Source: Morella rubra (lineage: Eukaryota > Streptophyta > Magnoliopsida > Fagales > Myricaceae). Taken from it: a stretch of DNA of 64,000 nucleotides. The notes below the pieces were generated by a model that was not told the DNA's origin, ran no database searches, and saw only the letters and a program-made list of their open reading frames with translations. The stretch lies in NCBI GenBank assembly GCA_003952965.2, contig CM025850.1, forward strand, positions 25,541,800 to 25,605,799, in the 5' to 3' direction. Shown here one piece after another: positions 34,285-46,700 of this stretch. How positions within the stretch are numbered: position 1 is the stretch's first letter; each line of letters starts with the position of its first letter. The position numbers were made by a program, and so were the translations under genes.

Positions 34285-34654
34285 ATTCTCTTTAAAAAAA
34301 AATAAATGTTCTTCGTCATTTCGTGTAAGGGGAAAGAGTGTTGTCCCATACACAGATTGCCCAGAACATCAAAAGCAACGCCGAACATCACATGTCCAAA
34401 GTGCTCGTCCCTATGCTCCGGCCTCTCCATCCTTTTGCTCAGAAAAACCTCAGAAGATTCATTTGCAAAGCCTAGCTAGCATGTCCAGGTCGGTAGTTTG
34501 AAACCAGCAAGCTCCCTGCATCAATGCCATGAAGAGACCATTTGGGCGTACGTCGGTGACGCGTGAACCACACCTTCGCTCCCAAAACGCAGCGATTGGG
34601 AGGGGATTTCCATAAAAGATTGCACATCTCCATCTTCCATCTCCAAGGCGAAGA

Positions 34655-37641
34655 AGAGGTCTTCCGGCACACGCTCCAACAGCACGACACTCCACTCGAA
34701 TTAGCAGCTCCCGGGTCCAAGTGAGTGTCTCCGTTTTGTTTACTCCATCATTCTTTTTTGTTCTTGCGAATTGGGTTCTTGCGAATATAGTTTGGTAAGT
34801 AGTTTTGTGAATATGGGTTCATAGCTTGGTAGTTTTGTGAATAACTGAGCCTCATTTTTTGAACACCTCCAGTCCTTGACCAGACTGTCTAGAAAGTCTC
34901 TTCACAGCAATTTCATTCCCGACCAAGATACAATGCAAAAACGCAATCCATATATGTCTTTAGTTATCAAAATAAAAACATACTTAGTAGAATATAAGCA
35001 ATTTCATAAAGCTTCCAACAAAGACAGGAGACAACAAGTAATTTGGCTAAAAGGTAACCCCAAATGGATCAAGTCCTCATTTACCGATTTGAACTTCCTA
35101 TTTCCATATTTATGCTCTATTGAGAAATAAAAGGAAAAGGAATAGTCTTGGGAAGTCATCCTGTTTCATGGAATTACCTTGTAAACAGGCCCGAAACCAC
35201 CCTCTCCAAGCTTATTTTCTTCAGAGAAATTATTTGTTGCTATTGTTATGCAAGAAAAACTCTATTTGTCCTCACGTTTATGTAATGCAACTCCTGCTAC
35301 ATTAGATCCTATTTGAAACTAGAACTGCTCCAGAATCCTTCTCATGCGGTATTGGTTCCATGCTTTTTGAGGAAAAGGGGGGAAGAAACACAAAAAGAAT
35401 TCAATTTACTTGACAGTAGCACAATCTCAACTCCGCAACGACATAGCATAAATGGGGTACCTCTTGAACCATAATTTCTCCATCTTAAGAAACAAATAGA
35501 GCCCATTATGATGGTTAGTACCACAGAAACTAGTGGAATTATGACTAACCACATCTTCCTGTTGTTCTGTTCACCTGAAAAGAGATTCAAACATCTCAGT
35601 TATGCACATTGACAATAATATATAGTGGGTTCTTGTGAATTGCTTGCTGTGGTTTACAATTCTTAACTTTTTAAATGCAGAAGAAGAGGTGTTCCAGCAC
35701 ACGTTCCAACACCACAGCACTGATCAATCAAAACGGCTCCCGGGTGAAAGTGAGTGTCTCGAATATTGAGGTTTTAATTGATAAGCTGCAATGTAATGTA
35801 GAAAGACTTCACTTAGCTATTTGTAATGTAGAAAAAATTGGACTCTTACTTAAATTGGCGTCGTTGCTGAAACAATGTAGGTAAGCAGATAAATGAAATC
35901 TTGGATCCACAGTTCACATTGCCTACAATAGTATTGGGATTGAGATTTACCAGTAAACTTAACTGGATTTTTCTGGTCCAAATTGAGTTTTTTAAAATTT
36001 GGATGATGTTTTAGATGTAAAATGTCATATGTACTAAATGCACATTTCTTAATGTCCATTTCCGCTTCTCAGTTGTCTGAGGCCTGTTGGGTGGCAGGCT
36101 GTGTTATATGTGATGTTCATTTAATAATAATTAGTCCTATTTTGTATTTTGGTCAATATACTTGGATACAGAAGTGTGAGTTCCTATATATGTTTCCAGT
36201 CATATACTTGAGAATCTGCTTACTGCCATTTTCCAGTCAAAGATAAATTAACGTGTAGCTTTTCTGAACACACAAGCATGGTTTAAGATCTGTCCTGTGA
36301 ATTCTAATGAGCATGGTTTATGTACAGGGTTATTTCTTAAGATCCAAATCATCGGGCCATAATTCAATCTCTGTCTCAAAATGGAGGTATACTTTATTTT
36401 TCAGTTATGATATTTCTCATAATATTATCATGTCCAGCTGCTGTAATTTTTGTGATGTTTACACCAAGGATAACCATTTGCCTTTCGATGTGAATTTGAT
36501 GTTGCTCTTTTGTACTATTAGTTGAGTTGGAAATTGTGATTTTCTGACGCTTTAGGCATTAAATGTTCACATTTGGTTGTTTTGATGCTACTGTCTTTGT
36601 CAATTTTTGTTATTTATGATGTTTTCATATAGCATGCACAGGAGATGCGGACTGTTTGGGAATCCGAGGATGTCCAATATCTCCTTGTGAACTTCATAGA
36701 GGAGAAGAATAAAAGAAAATAGTTGGGTACAGAGTTACAGACAAGTCGATGTGGGAACAAGTTCTCTCAAAAATGGTTGTTTTCATGCCGGGTTTGTCGG
36801 TATCCGCCATTCAAAATAAATGGAAGTCGCTTAGGAAAGACTATAAGGCAGTTACGATCCTACGAACGAAGGGGGGGTTTTATGGGACCCAACGCTTGGA
36901 ACTGTTAAAGGCGCAGATGATGGCTGGTGGGATACTATGGTGCAGGTACGTTTCCGTTTGCTTTTTAATCTTTTCATTCATTGACGTTCATTTTTTTGCT
37001 TTCTCACCCATCATATAGTTATTTCCTAATGACTCACCCTTTAACACTTTTTTTTTTTTGTAGAAATGCAAAGAAACCAAACGGTTTAGTTTGTGCACAC
37101 ATCGAGCTTTTGGATAGGCTGTGGAAAGATTCAGCAAAAGGAAAAAAGGTCAAATTGCGACTGGAATGCATGGTGCAAATGATGAGAGGGAGAGGTCAAG
37201 TTGGAGGCTGCGGCCTGCGATAGCGACTCTCTTCGAAGGCACGGGCAGCTTGGGGGTCTTCTACGGCCTCCTTCCAAATGGGCCCCAATAGTGTGCCCCC
37301 TACGACATCCATGGACACTGGTTTGAGGAAGCGACGTTTGGCGGGGGGGCTGCGAGTCATCGCTCACCGGGAAAGCCCCGGTGATTGATGTAGAAATGAC
37401 GAATGAACAAATGTTTGAATATTGGGCAGAGAAGCAAAGGCGCTGTCAGAGTAGCTTCACCGCAAACGTCGATGTACCCGTAGGTGACTTTGTTGCAGCA
37501 CTCGAAGCGGTCGAGCCCAAGCTTTCCCAGGAACAATTCAACCGAGCTTACATACAGCTTGGGACTAATAAATATTTGCGCCGATCGTTCTTAGCTTTGC
37601 CTGCTGATCGTCGGAGGGACTTTGCATGGGGTTGTAAATAA
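34655..37641 (+). pseudogene. Myb/SANT-like DNA-binding protein gene, broken (copy 2)
   Basis: The first exon piece ends near 34720. The second (about 35681-35749) keeps an open frame, KKRCSSTRSNTTALINQNGS, where copy 1 lost a base. The Myb/SANT exon 36642-36945 starts MRTVWESEDVQYLLVNFIEE and shares with copy 1 the TAG after KNKRK and the seven-G run (36871-36877) that separates the WKSLRKDYKAV frame from LWDPTLG. The last exon, 37064-37641, has an uninterrupted C-terminal frame from about 37381 (VEMTNEQMFEYWAEKQRRCQ to AWGCK). Shared lesions predate the duplication, or both derive from one residual sequencing error pattern. Confidence 0.7.
34860..35574 (-). pseudogene. Captured receptor-like kinase fragment (copy 2)
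   Basis: Same three exon pieces as copy 1: transmembrane exon 35574-35461 (identical protein), glycine-loop exon about 35361-35178 and the AVKRLS exon about 34935-34860. Small indels (near 35263, 35292 and 35319) break the glycine-loop exon here, whereas in copy 1 it is open. Non-functional. Confidence 0.85.
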
Positions 37642-38379
37642 CCCCATTAGGCCACGGCTTGTGTATTTGTGTAGATTAGTGAGTTAGTGACTATCATTCA
37701 CTCCTGTTTTCATAAGATATGTGCTGCATTTTCTATATTTCTGTCGTTGTTATGACTAGTTTGTTTTTTCAGTTTTTGACAATATGATTTGAGTTAATTT
37801 GATGTTGCGGCTAATTGTTCTACGTTGTCAATGCTTTTTTTTTAATTCTTCTTTTGAGTGGTTCAAAGGGCTACTGTGAAGGCTGCAGAATTTAGAAGAT
37901 CTTGAAGAAGAGAAATCTATTGGCAGCTTTTATCAAATTGAGGTACAAACTCGTAAAAACTTAGGTATCGAGTTCATTGGCAGGTTTTGTTACAATATCA
38001 CTAAGTGTGAGAATTTACATATTTTGGTTTAATGGGGTTTGCATTTCTAAACAATCTGGTTCCTCATTCAAATTAAGTTTGACGAACCCACGTCCACTTT
38101 GGAGACATATTCGGGTAGATGAATTTTTTTAAAAGCAAATCCAACCTAAAAGATATTAGGCGCGAGTTTTTCAAGCTGATTTATTTTTTAAAAAGCAAAT
38201 CTAACAATTCCATTTTTTGTTTGCATTTTTCTTTTAATTTCTGTTAGGCGTGAGTTTGGTTTTGGAATATTTTTTTAAAAAAACATTTATATATTTCATT
38301 TTCAACTTTTTCACCAACCCCAATTATTATTTAACAACCCAATCATTGGTCTAAAAGTCTATAACAACCTACAACAATA

Positions 38380-38810
38380 CAGAGACAACTCGCCTGACCT
38401 GCGCATTATCTTGGCTCGCGCTAAATAGGTGGTTTTTTATACAGAGAATTTCGCCCGACATTAGCTCGATTTTGGCTCGAGCTAAATACGGCAGGTCAGA
38501 ATTTTTATGGTCAACTCGCGCTTCTCTCCCTCTTCTCACTTTTCACCTCTAATCTCTCTTAGAGACAACTCGCCTGACCTGCGCATTACCTTGGCTCGAG
38601 CTAAATAGGTGATTTTGTATGCAAAGAGTTTTGCCCTGTAATTGCTCAATATTGGCTCGAGCTAAATAGGTTGTTTTTTAGATCGAGAGTTTTGACCTAT
38701 CTTCGCTAGATGTTAGCTAGAGCTAAATAGGTGCTTTTTACGCAGAGAGTTTCGGCCGATCTAAGCTCGATCTAAATACGCCAAGTCAGAATTTTTAAAA
38801 AACTCACGCC
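38380..38810 (+). repeat. Array of GCTCGAGCTAAATAGG motifs (copy 2)
   Basis: Same six-motif array as 32930-33350. Here it lies upstream of the MULE-derived gene, with the pyrimidine-rich leader at 38870-39060 between them. Confidence 0.8.
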
Positions 38811-39164
38811 ACGTCACTCCCTCGAGTGTGACCTTTAAGTTTCAAAAACACGTGATTTGCCCCCAGGTCTTATATCCCCCTTTCCTTTTTCCTCTTTGCA
38901 ACCCGCAGCGCCCCCATTTTTCCGTTCACCAAATTTTCACATTCCACCATCCATTCATCTTGTCTGGCTCTCAAACCGAGTTCTCCATCACTTCTAATGT
39001 AACCCTTGGCTTAGTTTTCAAGATTTCATTCATTTTTTGTGAATTGGGGGTTTAGGTTTCTAACGATATTTTTGAGTTTTTCGAATTCTATTGCGAGTTT
39101 AATTGTTGTATTCGTTTTAGTTCTTTGATTATTGATGTTCTTGGTTGGATTGTTTGCATGTTCT

Positions 39165-39726
39165 CTTGGCTTTTGGGGTCTTCTTTCATGCTTGAATTTG
39201 GTTGTTGCCTACCATGCGTGATTCCTTGTTTTTTTTTTTTTTTAATTCGGGTCAGCTTCTTTCAGGATGTTACGTGTTGATTATTTTTAAAACTTTTGTT
39301 TGTTTGATTCATATTTTATTAATCCATGTGATATGTTTGATTTCGGGATAAATATTGCATTCTTGGTGCTTTGTTCTCTTTGTTCTTCTTGCAGCTTCTT
39401 TTATATTGTTGGATGCTTATTTTTGAATGATGGGTTGGCTCTTTTTCAAAATATCTTCGTTCTTGTTTATCATTGATCTCTGATATTCTTCTGTTTGATT
39501 TGGTTGTACTCTTTATATTCTATATGAAATGGGATGAGCATATTTCAGTTTGTATATGTTTGATATACAATGAAAAGTTTGTTTGTTTGTTAGTTTACAT
39601 TAGAAAATTCAATTTGTATGTTTGATTAACCATTTTCTATAGTAACAAGCTGCTGATTGTTTGTTTACATTGTAAAATACTATTTATTTGTTTGTTTGTC
39701 TATTTATTTGTTGTCTGTTGGAACAG
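39165..39726 (+). other. T-rich probable leader intron of the MULE-derived gene
   Basis: Very T/G-rich, with repeated TTTGTTTGTT and TTGTTTGATT phrases. It ends in an acceptor-like GGAACAG directly before the ATG at 39727. No coding potential. Confidence 0.45.
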
Positions 39727-41332
39727 ATGGTCCATATCTATTTACACTTAGGGGGGTGCTAAGCCTTGATTCTCAGAGTTACGTTGGAGGAGAGGTCTCC
39801 TATTTGGGTAACCAGGACCCAGACTATATATCAGTTGCGACACTTCAAAATCACATGAAGAAGTTGGAGTGCTTTAATGTGGTGGCATTCTCATGTAAGT
39901 TCGATGAGGAAGAAATTATTGATGGGTATGATTACATCCATGATGACTTAGATGTGATTTTGATTGTAAACCGGATCAAAAGGGAGAAGAGGGAGTCTTT
40001 GCATTTATACACACAACACACATTGGATACATTGGATGACCCACATTTTGTCAAGCCAGAAGTGGACACCGTTGTTAATGACCCATCATGTGATGAAGAT
40101 GAGTATAAGAATGACGGTGAGGATCAATGTGGGGGAGAGCAGGTTAGTGATTTCAATGGTTCGGGGCCTTCTACCTCTAGAGCTAGGTGGAGGAGATTGT
40201 CCATGTGGATGATGGTGAAAGCGATGAGCAACACAGTCTAAGTGAGAGTGAGGGGGATGGTGAAGTTGTCCCCCGCCAAAGAAAAAGAAATAGAGAATTT
40301 AACAAGCAAGATTTACAGAGCAACAAGAAAAGGGCATATGCAGCTTCGATACGCCCTATCCATGGTCCGGATGAATGGCCGAAAGTGACAGCTGACTTGA
40401 TCCTACCCCTGAAGATTAAGGCAAGGCCAGGAAGGCCTAGGCGGGCAAGGAAGAGAGCTGTGGATGAGCCTTCACCCCACTAGGAGGGTCGCACGTAAGG
40501 GCTATGTAATTCGGTGTTGTACACGCGGGGCTATGGGCCACAATGCCAGAAAATCCAAGCTATCTCATACAGCGGATCGACGAATATATCCAAAAAAGCC
40601 CCCTAAAAAGAAAGCAACGGAGGTATATTTTTTAACAATTGAGAATTATATCAAACTAATCATTTCTTGTGTGCTATGCATATTATACCTTATTTTTGTA
40701 GAATGAGGCTGGCACATCCGGAGTGGCAAGACACATAAGCATCTTAAAAAGAAGAAGTACAAGCCGAGAGATGTGAATAAGGTATAGTTCAGAGTTATAT
40801 ATTGTTTTGGATTAGAGTTCCAAGTAAATATCATGCAACTTCTGTTCTATTTCTTTATTTTTATTTTTTTCTAGGATGGGACTGGAACCTCTGGACCATC
40901 CCAGGATACCTCGAATGTTAATCAATCAATTGACAAGGGGAAGCGCTGCATGGAGGCAACAACTAAGGTTCGACAAAATACTATACAATTTGTGTTATGT
41001 TGTCTTTATAGGTGTCTAACATCTCAAAAGTAATAATACACTTCAATTGTAATTTTTTTTTTATAAGTAATACACTTCAATTGTAAATCAATATAGGAAA
41101 ATTCATCTCAGAGAAATGCGCACTAGAGGGTGGGTCCATATGCAACAAATTTATACTCCACAAATGAATCACTCGAATGGGTTAAAATGGTGGGTGGGGT
41201 CCCATATTGTTTGTCTTTTCTATCAATTTTTCCTAACACTTGTGTTTCACAGGCTCGCTGCACTACTGGAGGGTCGCAACCACATGTCAGAACTTGAAGA
41301 CAAAATGGAGTTACTGGCCAGGTTTTTGTAGA
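39727..41332 (+). pseudogene. Internally deleted MULE (MuDR-type) transposase gene
   Basis: The start reads MVHIYLHLGG. After a six-G run (39751-39756) the frame shifts to the long open frame: SQSYVGGEVSYLGNQDPDYI, then CKFDEEEIIDGYDYIHDDLD and RESLHLYTQHTL, the PB1-like N-terminal domain of plant MULE transposases. An acidic linker follows (frameshift near 40185; DDGESDEQHSLSESEGDGEV). The sequence then jumps to the usual C-terminus: DEWPKVTADLILP, RPGRPRRARKR and, one frame over, TRRVARKGYVIRCCTRGAMG. The zinc knuckle has lost two cysteines (Arg and Ser instead). The whole MULE catalytic DDE region and SWIM part, several hundred residues, are missing. Short terminal exons follow at 40701-40781, 40876-40967 and near 41098-41332. 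Confidence 0.8.
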
Positions 41333-42110
41333 TAGATGGAGTCGGCCAGCTTGGTCATTTTTTTAGGGAAGATGTGAATGGAATTAGTGGCTGATAGCTT
41401 TTGTGGAATCTGATGTGAATAGATAGAGTTGCAGCTTGCCAAAGATGGTTTTTGTGGAATCTGTAATTAGAACTTGTGGAGCTTATGGATTGTATAAGCT
41501 CATATTTGTTTTTTGTGGAATCTGCTATTGACAAACTTATGGTAGATGGTAGACTGATAGATGGTGTTTTTGGAAGCTGTAATTAGAAATTGTGGAACTT
41601 ATGGATTGTAGAAGCAGATTTGTATTTGTTGGAACTTATGGATTATGGTTATAATATGCAGATTTGTATTTTGTGGAAATTATGAATGGAACTTGTGGAT
41701 TTGAGTTTTGTATTTTGTTGTCCTATGCGTCCTGGATGGGGCTGTAAAATTTTTTTTGGGTATTACATGGTCCTGTCACGGGTTATAATTAGAGGTTCTT
41801 TTCTCTTGCTAGCTTATTGTTCCCTCTCTGGATTTGACAAAGTATCTCCTCCCTTTCACATGTTTAGAGACTGTTGAGGCTGGCACGTAATAATTGGGTT
41901 TTGATTGAAACTACCAATTGAAAATACAAATATGCAGCAACATAGCAGTCAGAATTACAAATCTGCAACACTACCAAGTACATGATCACAACAATTAAAG
42001 AGAGCCAACAACATCATATTAGCATTGTCATTTAACAAAATCAGAGTACATGATTACAACATAATATTACCAGTCATTCAACTCTCAACTCTCATAACCC
42101 ATTCTTCTAC
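41333..42110. other. 3' flank without a gene
   Basis: To about 41700 this is T/G-rich with repeated TTTTGTGGAATCTG and AACTTATGGATTGTA phrases, likely the 3' untranslated part of the MULE-derived unit. After 41880 the composition switches to A/C-rich, the 3' flank of the minus-strand GRF copy. Confidence 0.45.
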
Positions 42111-42118
42111 CAGAGGTC

Positions 42119-43474
42119 CTAAGCCAGAAACAAGACTCCATGATGTATTGGCTTATACCAATGTGATACAATCATCACAATAAAGAAGAAGCACCATGAA
42201 CCACACAACATAACTTTAAGTTTCCGTTCCTTCACACTCTGCCTGCGAGTCATATCTTCCAGGCTCTGAACCTTTCGCACCAACCTACGCAGCACCTCGT
42301 CTCTGTGTGGGGGCTCAATCCATCAAAAATAATTGCATGGTTTTTGACTCTACCCAATCCAAAACAAAGCAATGTTAATTAAGAGAGAAGACCGGTTAAA
42401 CATCCAAGAGATGCACAACTACAGCAGAAAATGATTTAAAAAGATCCATCATTTTGATAAAAACTATGCACTGAAGAATAAACTCAAAGGATGCATGGTC
42501 TTGCACTGATTGAGTCAGTTAAAGTGGATGCTTTCACACCCAAGTATGTTTATAAACCAAGCTAATTGAACTAGAATTCACAGTCCATGCTCTGAACAAT
42601 TCACACAGTCCTAGTACATGTTTCTCATCTTGAGGGTGCCTCTCAAGTATGGGGGGATTTCATGAAATTTCTCTAGTGTATGCTTATGTTACATTGGTCA
42701 TCTTAGAGATCATTAGAGATACTATGAAGAGATACTATGACATGTATAGAAGCTTCAGTAGCTGATGCTAACATTTTGCATTTTCGTGCTATGTGACTGG
42801 GATTAGGCAACTGAACTGCATAACTGCATTAGGTGAAAGATGTTTTCCGATGTCCCATTTTCTGATATGGCAACCTTTTTAATTTGCACTTTTTTTTCCT
42901 GAACTATTTACATTTAGAAGTTATTTTTCTACTAAATATGGACAAAGATGTAAATGGGGAGAAAATGTCCTAACGGTTGGGTATGCGCCTAGAGAAGCTG
43001 AACACTAGTTATTTGAGTTTAGGTTTGGTGAACTTACAGTCAGCTAATCTTGAGCTAAACCTGATTTCAACTGCTTCTATTCAAGTGATGTGAATTCAGC
43101 ACTTTTTAAGCAACGCAAAATTAGATAGCATGCTCCCCCAACCCAAAACAACCGAAGAAAATAACATACTTAAAGTTGTTTGCTCTTAACTAATTGACAT
43201 GCCATTATTGATAGCACAATCGGTAAGATGATCCAGTCAGCAGGATCTCATAGCATTCTAAAAGTAGCGATCAGCAGAACTTACCGATGCTCTGCCATAG
43301 TGAGCGCACCCATAAAAACGGCGGCCTAGGTTTCCTTCCGTCATAGATGTTCGTGGACGGGCAGCACACCCAATCGCATAACTCCACTTCCGTGTGGCCA
43401 TCGTCGCCTCCCCAAATGCCACGAGGTCTGCTACCAGCCGAAGAAGAGATCGATGCTAAAAAGCTTGAAGCCAT
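42119..43474 (-). pseudogene. GRF zinc-finger protein with C-terminal membrane helix, broken
   Basis: Exon 1 (43474-43285) starts MASSFLASISSSAGSRPRG and in a shifted frame gives RPRTSMTEGNLGRRFYGCAH, the GRF zinc finger. Two single-base losses around 43361-43379 displace the first cysteines. A GTAAGT donor follows at 43284. The last piece (about 42345-42119) gives PCNYF, a TGA at 42325-42323 where the family has Gln, then WIEPPHRDEVLRRLVRKVQS (coiled coil) and KVMLCGSWCFFFIVMIVSHW (membrane helix), ending in TAG at 42121-42119. This order (GRF, coiled coil, tail helix) is the usual layout of small plant GRF proteins. Three lesions make it a pseudogene unless they are sequencing errors. Confidence 0.75.
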
Positions 43475-44585
43475 CCAAGAACTAGTTGCTGGGTAGTTGA
43501 TTCAAAATTTCAAAGCCATCTGAAGTTGTAACTTGTAAGTATAAGTAAATGACGTGTTGGTGAAGCTTTGCGATGTCTAAATTTTCTGTACCTCCACGTC
43601 AGCTCTCGTGTCAAAAGGACACCGTTTACAACAAGTAACTAAAAAAAAGTAAAAAATGAAAATGCTAATTGGAGGCAATCCCGAAACCCCTTTCCCTTTA
43701 GAATTATTTTTCAAATTAAAGCCCTAGTTTCTACTCTTGTCCCGACACCCAGCCGTGACACCCATTACCATTGCCATCGCCGATCAAATCCGGCTCGTCA
43801 ATCTGGGTTTTCGATTCATCACACGTAGTGCCTAGTTTCTCTCGCACTTTCTCTGCTCCAAGTCTTCAATTTTAGGAGGCTAGTGCTATCTGTGTTGTTG
43901 TGGCCGATCGGCAACCCGAAAGGTATGTTTCCCACCTTTCTGACAATATATTGTGAAATTTGTGTCTATTGGAAAAAGTTGCTTTGTTCTGAGTTGAATA
44001 TTGCTTTAATAGTGGGTCATAGAATGTTGTTGTTGTCTTAAAGTAGTATTCGTTTTTGTCTTGGAGTGACTAAAGTGTGGTCCCAAACAAATGTCACTAG
44101 AAATGCCGACATACTGGAGGGACAATAATAATTTCTGTTATTGTTGAAAAGTCTCTGCACATGTTATACGTATCAATTGAACGTGGAATTTGTTTCATTC
44201 TTCATGGGCATGCATGCAGGTTAGGGCTCTCTGCAAGCAACAACAATGTAATTAATTTTCAAGATTTTACATTGAGGTGAATGACCTTGATTACTGTTTA
44301 TATTTACTATGTATATTGATGGATTTACCTATTAATTTTCTAATGATTGCTTTTTTCCTTTTCACAGTTTTTGACTGAGTTAGATGGTATTAAAGTTTTC
44401 AGTTACTGTAATTTGTGTTGCTGCAACAAGTTTTGACTAAAGTTTTGAAGTTTTGAATGGTGTAAACTAGCTTAAGTTTGTTTTCTGGATTCATTCTAGT
44501 TAGATCAGTAGTCATTTTTTTGTCCTTTTTTTTTCATGACAGACACTAGTTAAAGTTTGCCTTAGTCTCCTCCCCCCTCTCCTTC

Positions 44586-44622
<37 letters not shown>
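44586..44622 (+). repeat. (CT)n microsatellite
   Basis: About 16 uninterrupted CT units, followed by a degenerate TCTCTGTCTCT stretch up to 44730. Confidence 0.95.
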
Positions 44623-44623
<1 letters not shown>

Positions 44624-45029
44624 GAGCTCTGTCTTCTCCGGCACCGCACGTCAACCTCCGCTGCTTTCTCTCTAGGTCTCTGTCTCTCTCTCATCTCTAT
44701 GTCTCTGTCTCTGTCTCTCTCTATGTCTACTCACATTGTTTAGAATAGGGATTCTCATAGAGGGGAGTATTTTAGCTTATAAGATGAAGTTTTACGGTTA
44801 TCGGTTTATTTTTTGGACTAAGTACAGCTATTGTCATTTTTTTCCCTTTGTGCCCAGATCAATTCTATTTTGTTTGGATTAATAAAATTTTAAAAGACAT
44901 TTTTGTGCTTCTTATAAGATTGCCTTGTCCATTTAGGTCTCAATATATATTGCTTTAGGTAGAAATGCTAATGAGCCTGCTTCTACATGCAATTATTCAT
45001 TATTGTTGTGGGATTTGGGTCTTACTTTG

Positions 45030-45330
45030 GAGATCACTTCCTGGTGGGTACTCTACACTGACGTTGGAGGTCTAATCTGAGGTGAAACGAAAGCCAGTCC
45101 TCTTTACAGTGGGATCTCTAAGTTGAATAGTTATTATTTAATATTTTTTGTTGATTTATGTGTATCTATATTTTTATTTAACTTTTGAGATCACTTCCTG
45201 GTGGATACCTTTACACTGACGTTGGAGGTCTAACCTGTGGTGAAACGAAGCTAGTCCTCTTTACAGAGGGATCTGTTGATTTGAGTTATTGTTGTTGTTT
45301 AATGTTTGTTGTTTGTTTGTTGATTTATGT
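45030..45330 (+). repeat. Tandem pair, period 157 bp
   Basis: GAGATCACTTCCTGGTGG, CACTGACGTTGGAGGTCTAA, GGTGAAACGAA and CAGTCCTCTTTACAG-like phrases appear in the same order from 45030 and again from 45187. Probably internal repeats of the CACTA element. Confidence 0.85.
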
Positions 45331-45419
45331 TAGTTTATAACAAAATCTTGATAACATGTGAGGAACATTAAAACTGATACATAGCTTTTGTTGTTGCATT
45401 TCATATAGCTATTAGCCTC

Positions 45420-45596
45420 ATGGACAAGAGTTGGATGAACAAGAAACGAGGGACAAGAGAATATGTGTCGGGAGTCAACGAGTTTCTAGGTTTTGCATCT
45501 AAGAGTGTGGATAGGGATGGGAAAATTTGTTTGGTGCCCTTGTGCAAAGTGCGTCAAAAGTTGATTACACCAATTTCCTTGGGCCGGCTTTGGTAA
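45420..45596 (+). pseudogene. CACTA (En/Spm) transposase-associated domain fragment
   Basis: The frame opens at ATG 45420: MDKSWMNKKRGTREYVSGVN, EFLGFAS, DGKI, the N-terminal transposase-associated module of plant CACTA transposons. The expected CPC-x2-C zinc motif appears only after a one-base shift (WCPCAKCVKS), so the original frame runs to a TAA after 58 residues. The following TNPD/transposase domains were not found. The CACTA end at 46700 supports the assignment. Confidence 0.8.
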
Positions 45597-46184
45597 AACA
45601 TTGGGAAGTCATCTCCTATTTCATAAAGGACACTCAACCTTTTGTGCTATTTTGTATTTTATTTTGATGCTCTATAATCTCATATATGATCAAGAAATGG
45701 ACTACTTATACATTGGGAAAAGCTGGAAAAAAAAAATGTTACTCCTTCACTGTGTAACAGTTGATGGTAAGATTATGTTTGTCCTCCAACGTGTACTAAG
45801 CTCTTGTGCTTGTATTCATTAATTTTCCTTTATCTTTGTTCAAAACATTACTGTTTGTTAATTTTCAATATTGCAATTATAGCCAATGCTGGTGCTGGAG
45901 CTGGTGCTAGTGACGACAGTGCAGTGCAGTGCAAGAGTTGCTAAGGATTAAAGTAATAGTTATTTGTTGCTAAATGTCTTCTTCTTTTTTTTTTTTTCCT
46001 TTTTTTTTTCTAGGCATTGACAAATCATGTCATTACTTGTTACTTTTTGGACTACTTACAAACTTTTAGTTTATTATTTGTAAGACATGGTTATTTAGTC
46101 AATATGTAATAGATTTTGTTTTATTACACATCTGCTTATCTTCTTACATCAATTGCCTTAAAATTTGCCTTTCAGGGGAGAGGA

Positions 46185-46700
46185 AGAAAAAAACAGAAAA
46201 AATTTTTGGCGGCTGTCAGAAACGCCGCTGTAGATATTCAAAGGCAAGACAAGATCTAGCTATAGCAGCGTTTCAAAAGCGTTGCCGATATGCGCTATAA
46301 TGGCGTTTAACAAAATCGCTACTAAGTTATTTTAGCGGCGTTTATAAAACGCTAGCGAAAAATGATGTAGCGTGCTTTATAAAACGCTAATGGGTCTATA
46401 GCAGCGTTTTTTAAACGCTGGAAAATATATTTAGCGGCGTTCAGAGAAACGCTGCCAAAAAATGCAAAAAAAGCGTCTCTAGTCATTAACAGCGATGATA
46501 ACTGCTGCTATGCGACCGCCGCTATAGGTCTTCCTTTGCACCCACGTTTTCCTGTAACGCTACTGTAATCGTATGCCAACACATATTCAGTGGCATGGTC
46601 TAACGCTGCTATAAAAAAAAGCCACTAACGTTATTGCGGCGTTTATTTGGTCTTTAACGGCGTTTTTTGACCGTCGGTATAAGTCGATTTTTTTGTAGTG
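46185..46700 (-). mobile_element. CACTA transposon right end with sub-terminal repeats
   Basis: The sequence ends in TTTTTTTGTAGTG (to 46700), which inverted is the canonical CACTACAAAAAAA terminus. Inside lie many direct and inverted copies of AGCGGCGTTT/AAACGCTGC, several forming hairpins (TTAGCGGCGTTTATAAAACG, AGCAGCGTTTTTTAAACGCT). These match TNPA-site-like sub-terminal arrays. No left terminus (CACTACAAA) was found to the left in this window, so the element may be truncated. Confidence 0.85.

Larger units (their letters stand above)
33744..39164 (+). repeat. 5.4-kb tandem duplication, copy 2
   Basis: Second copy of 28275-33711, same orientation, ending GCATGTTCT at 39164. Unlike copy 1, its 3' end continues into the deleted MULE gene at 39727, which suggests that copy 2 retains the ancestral right-hand context. 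Confidence 0.95.
43500..45415. other. Non-coding flank with repeats, probably CACTA element interior
   Basis: It contains a leader-like segment (43690-43925 ending in AAAG-GTATG), a (CT)n microsatellite (44586-44622) and a tandem pair of about 157 bp (45030-45330). No protein family was recognised before 45420. Confidence 0.45.
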
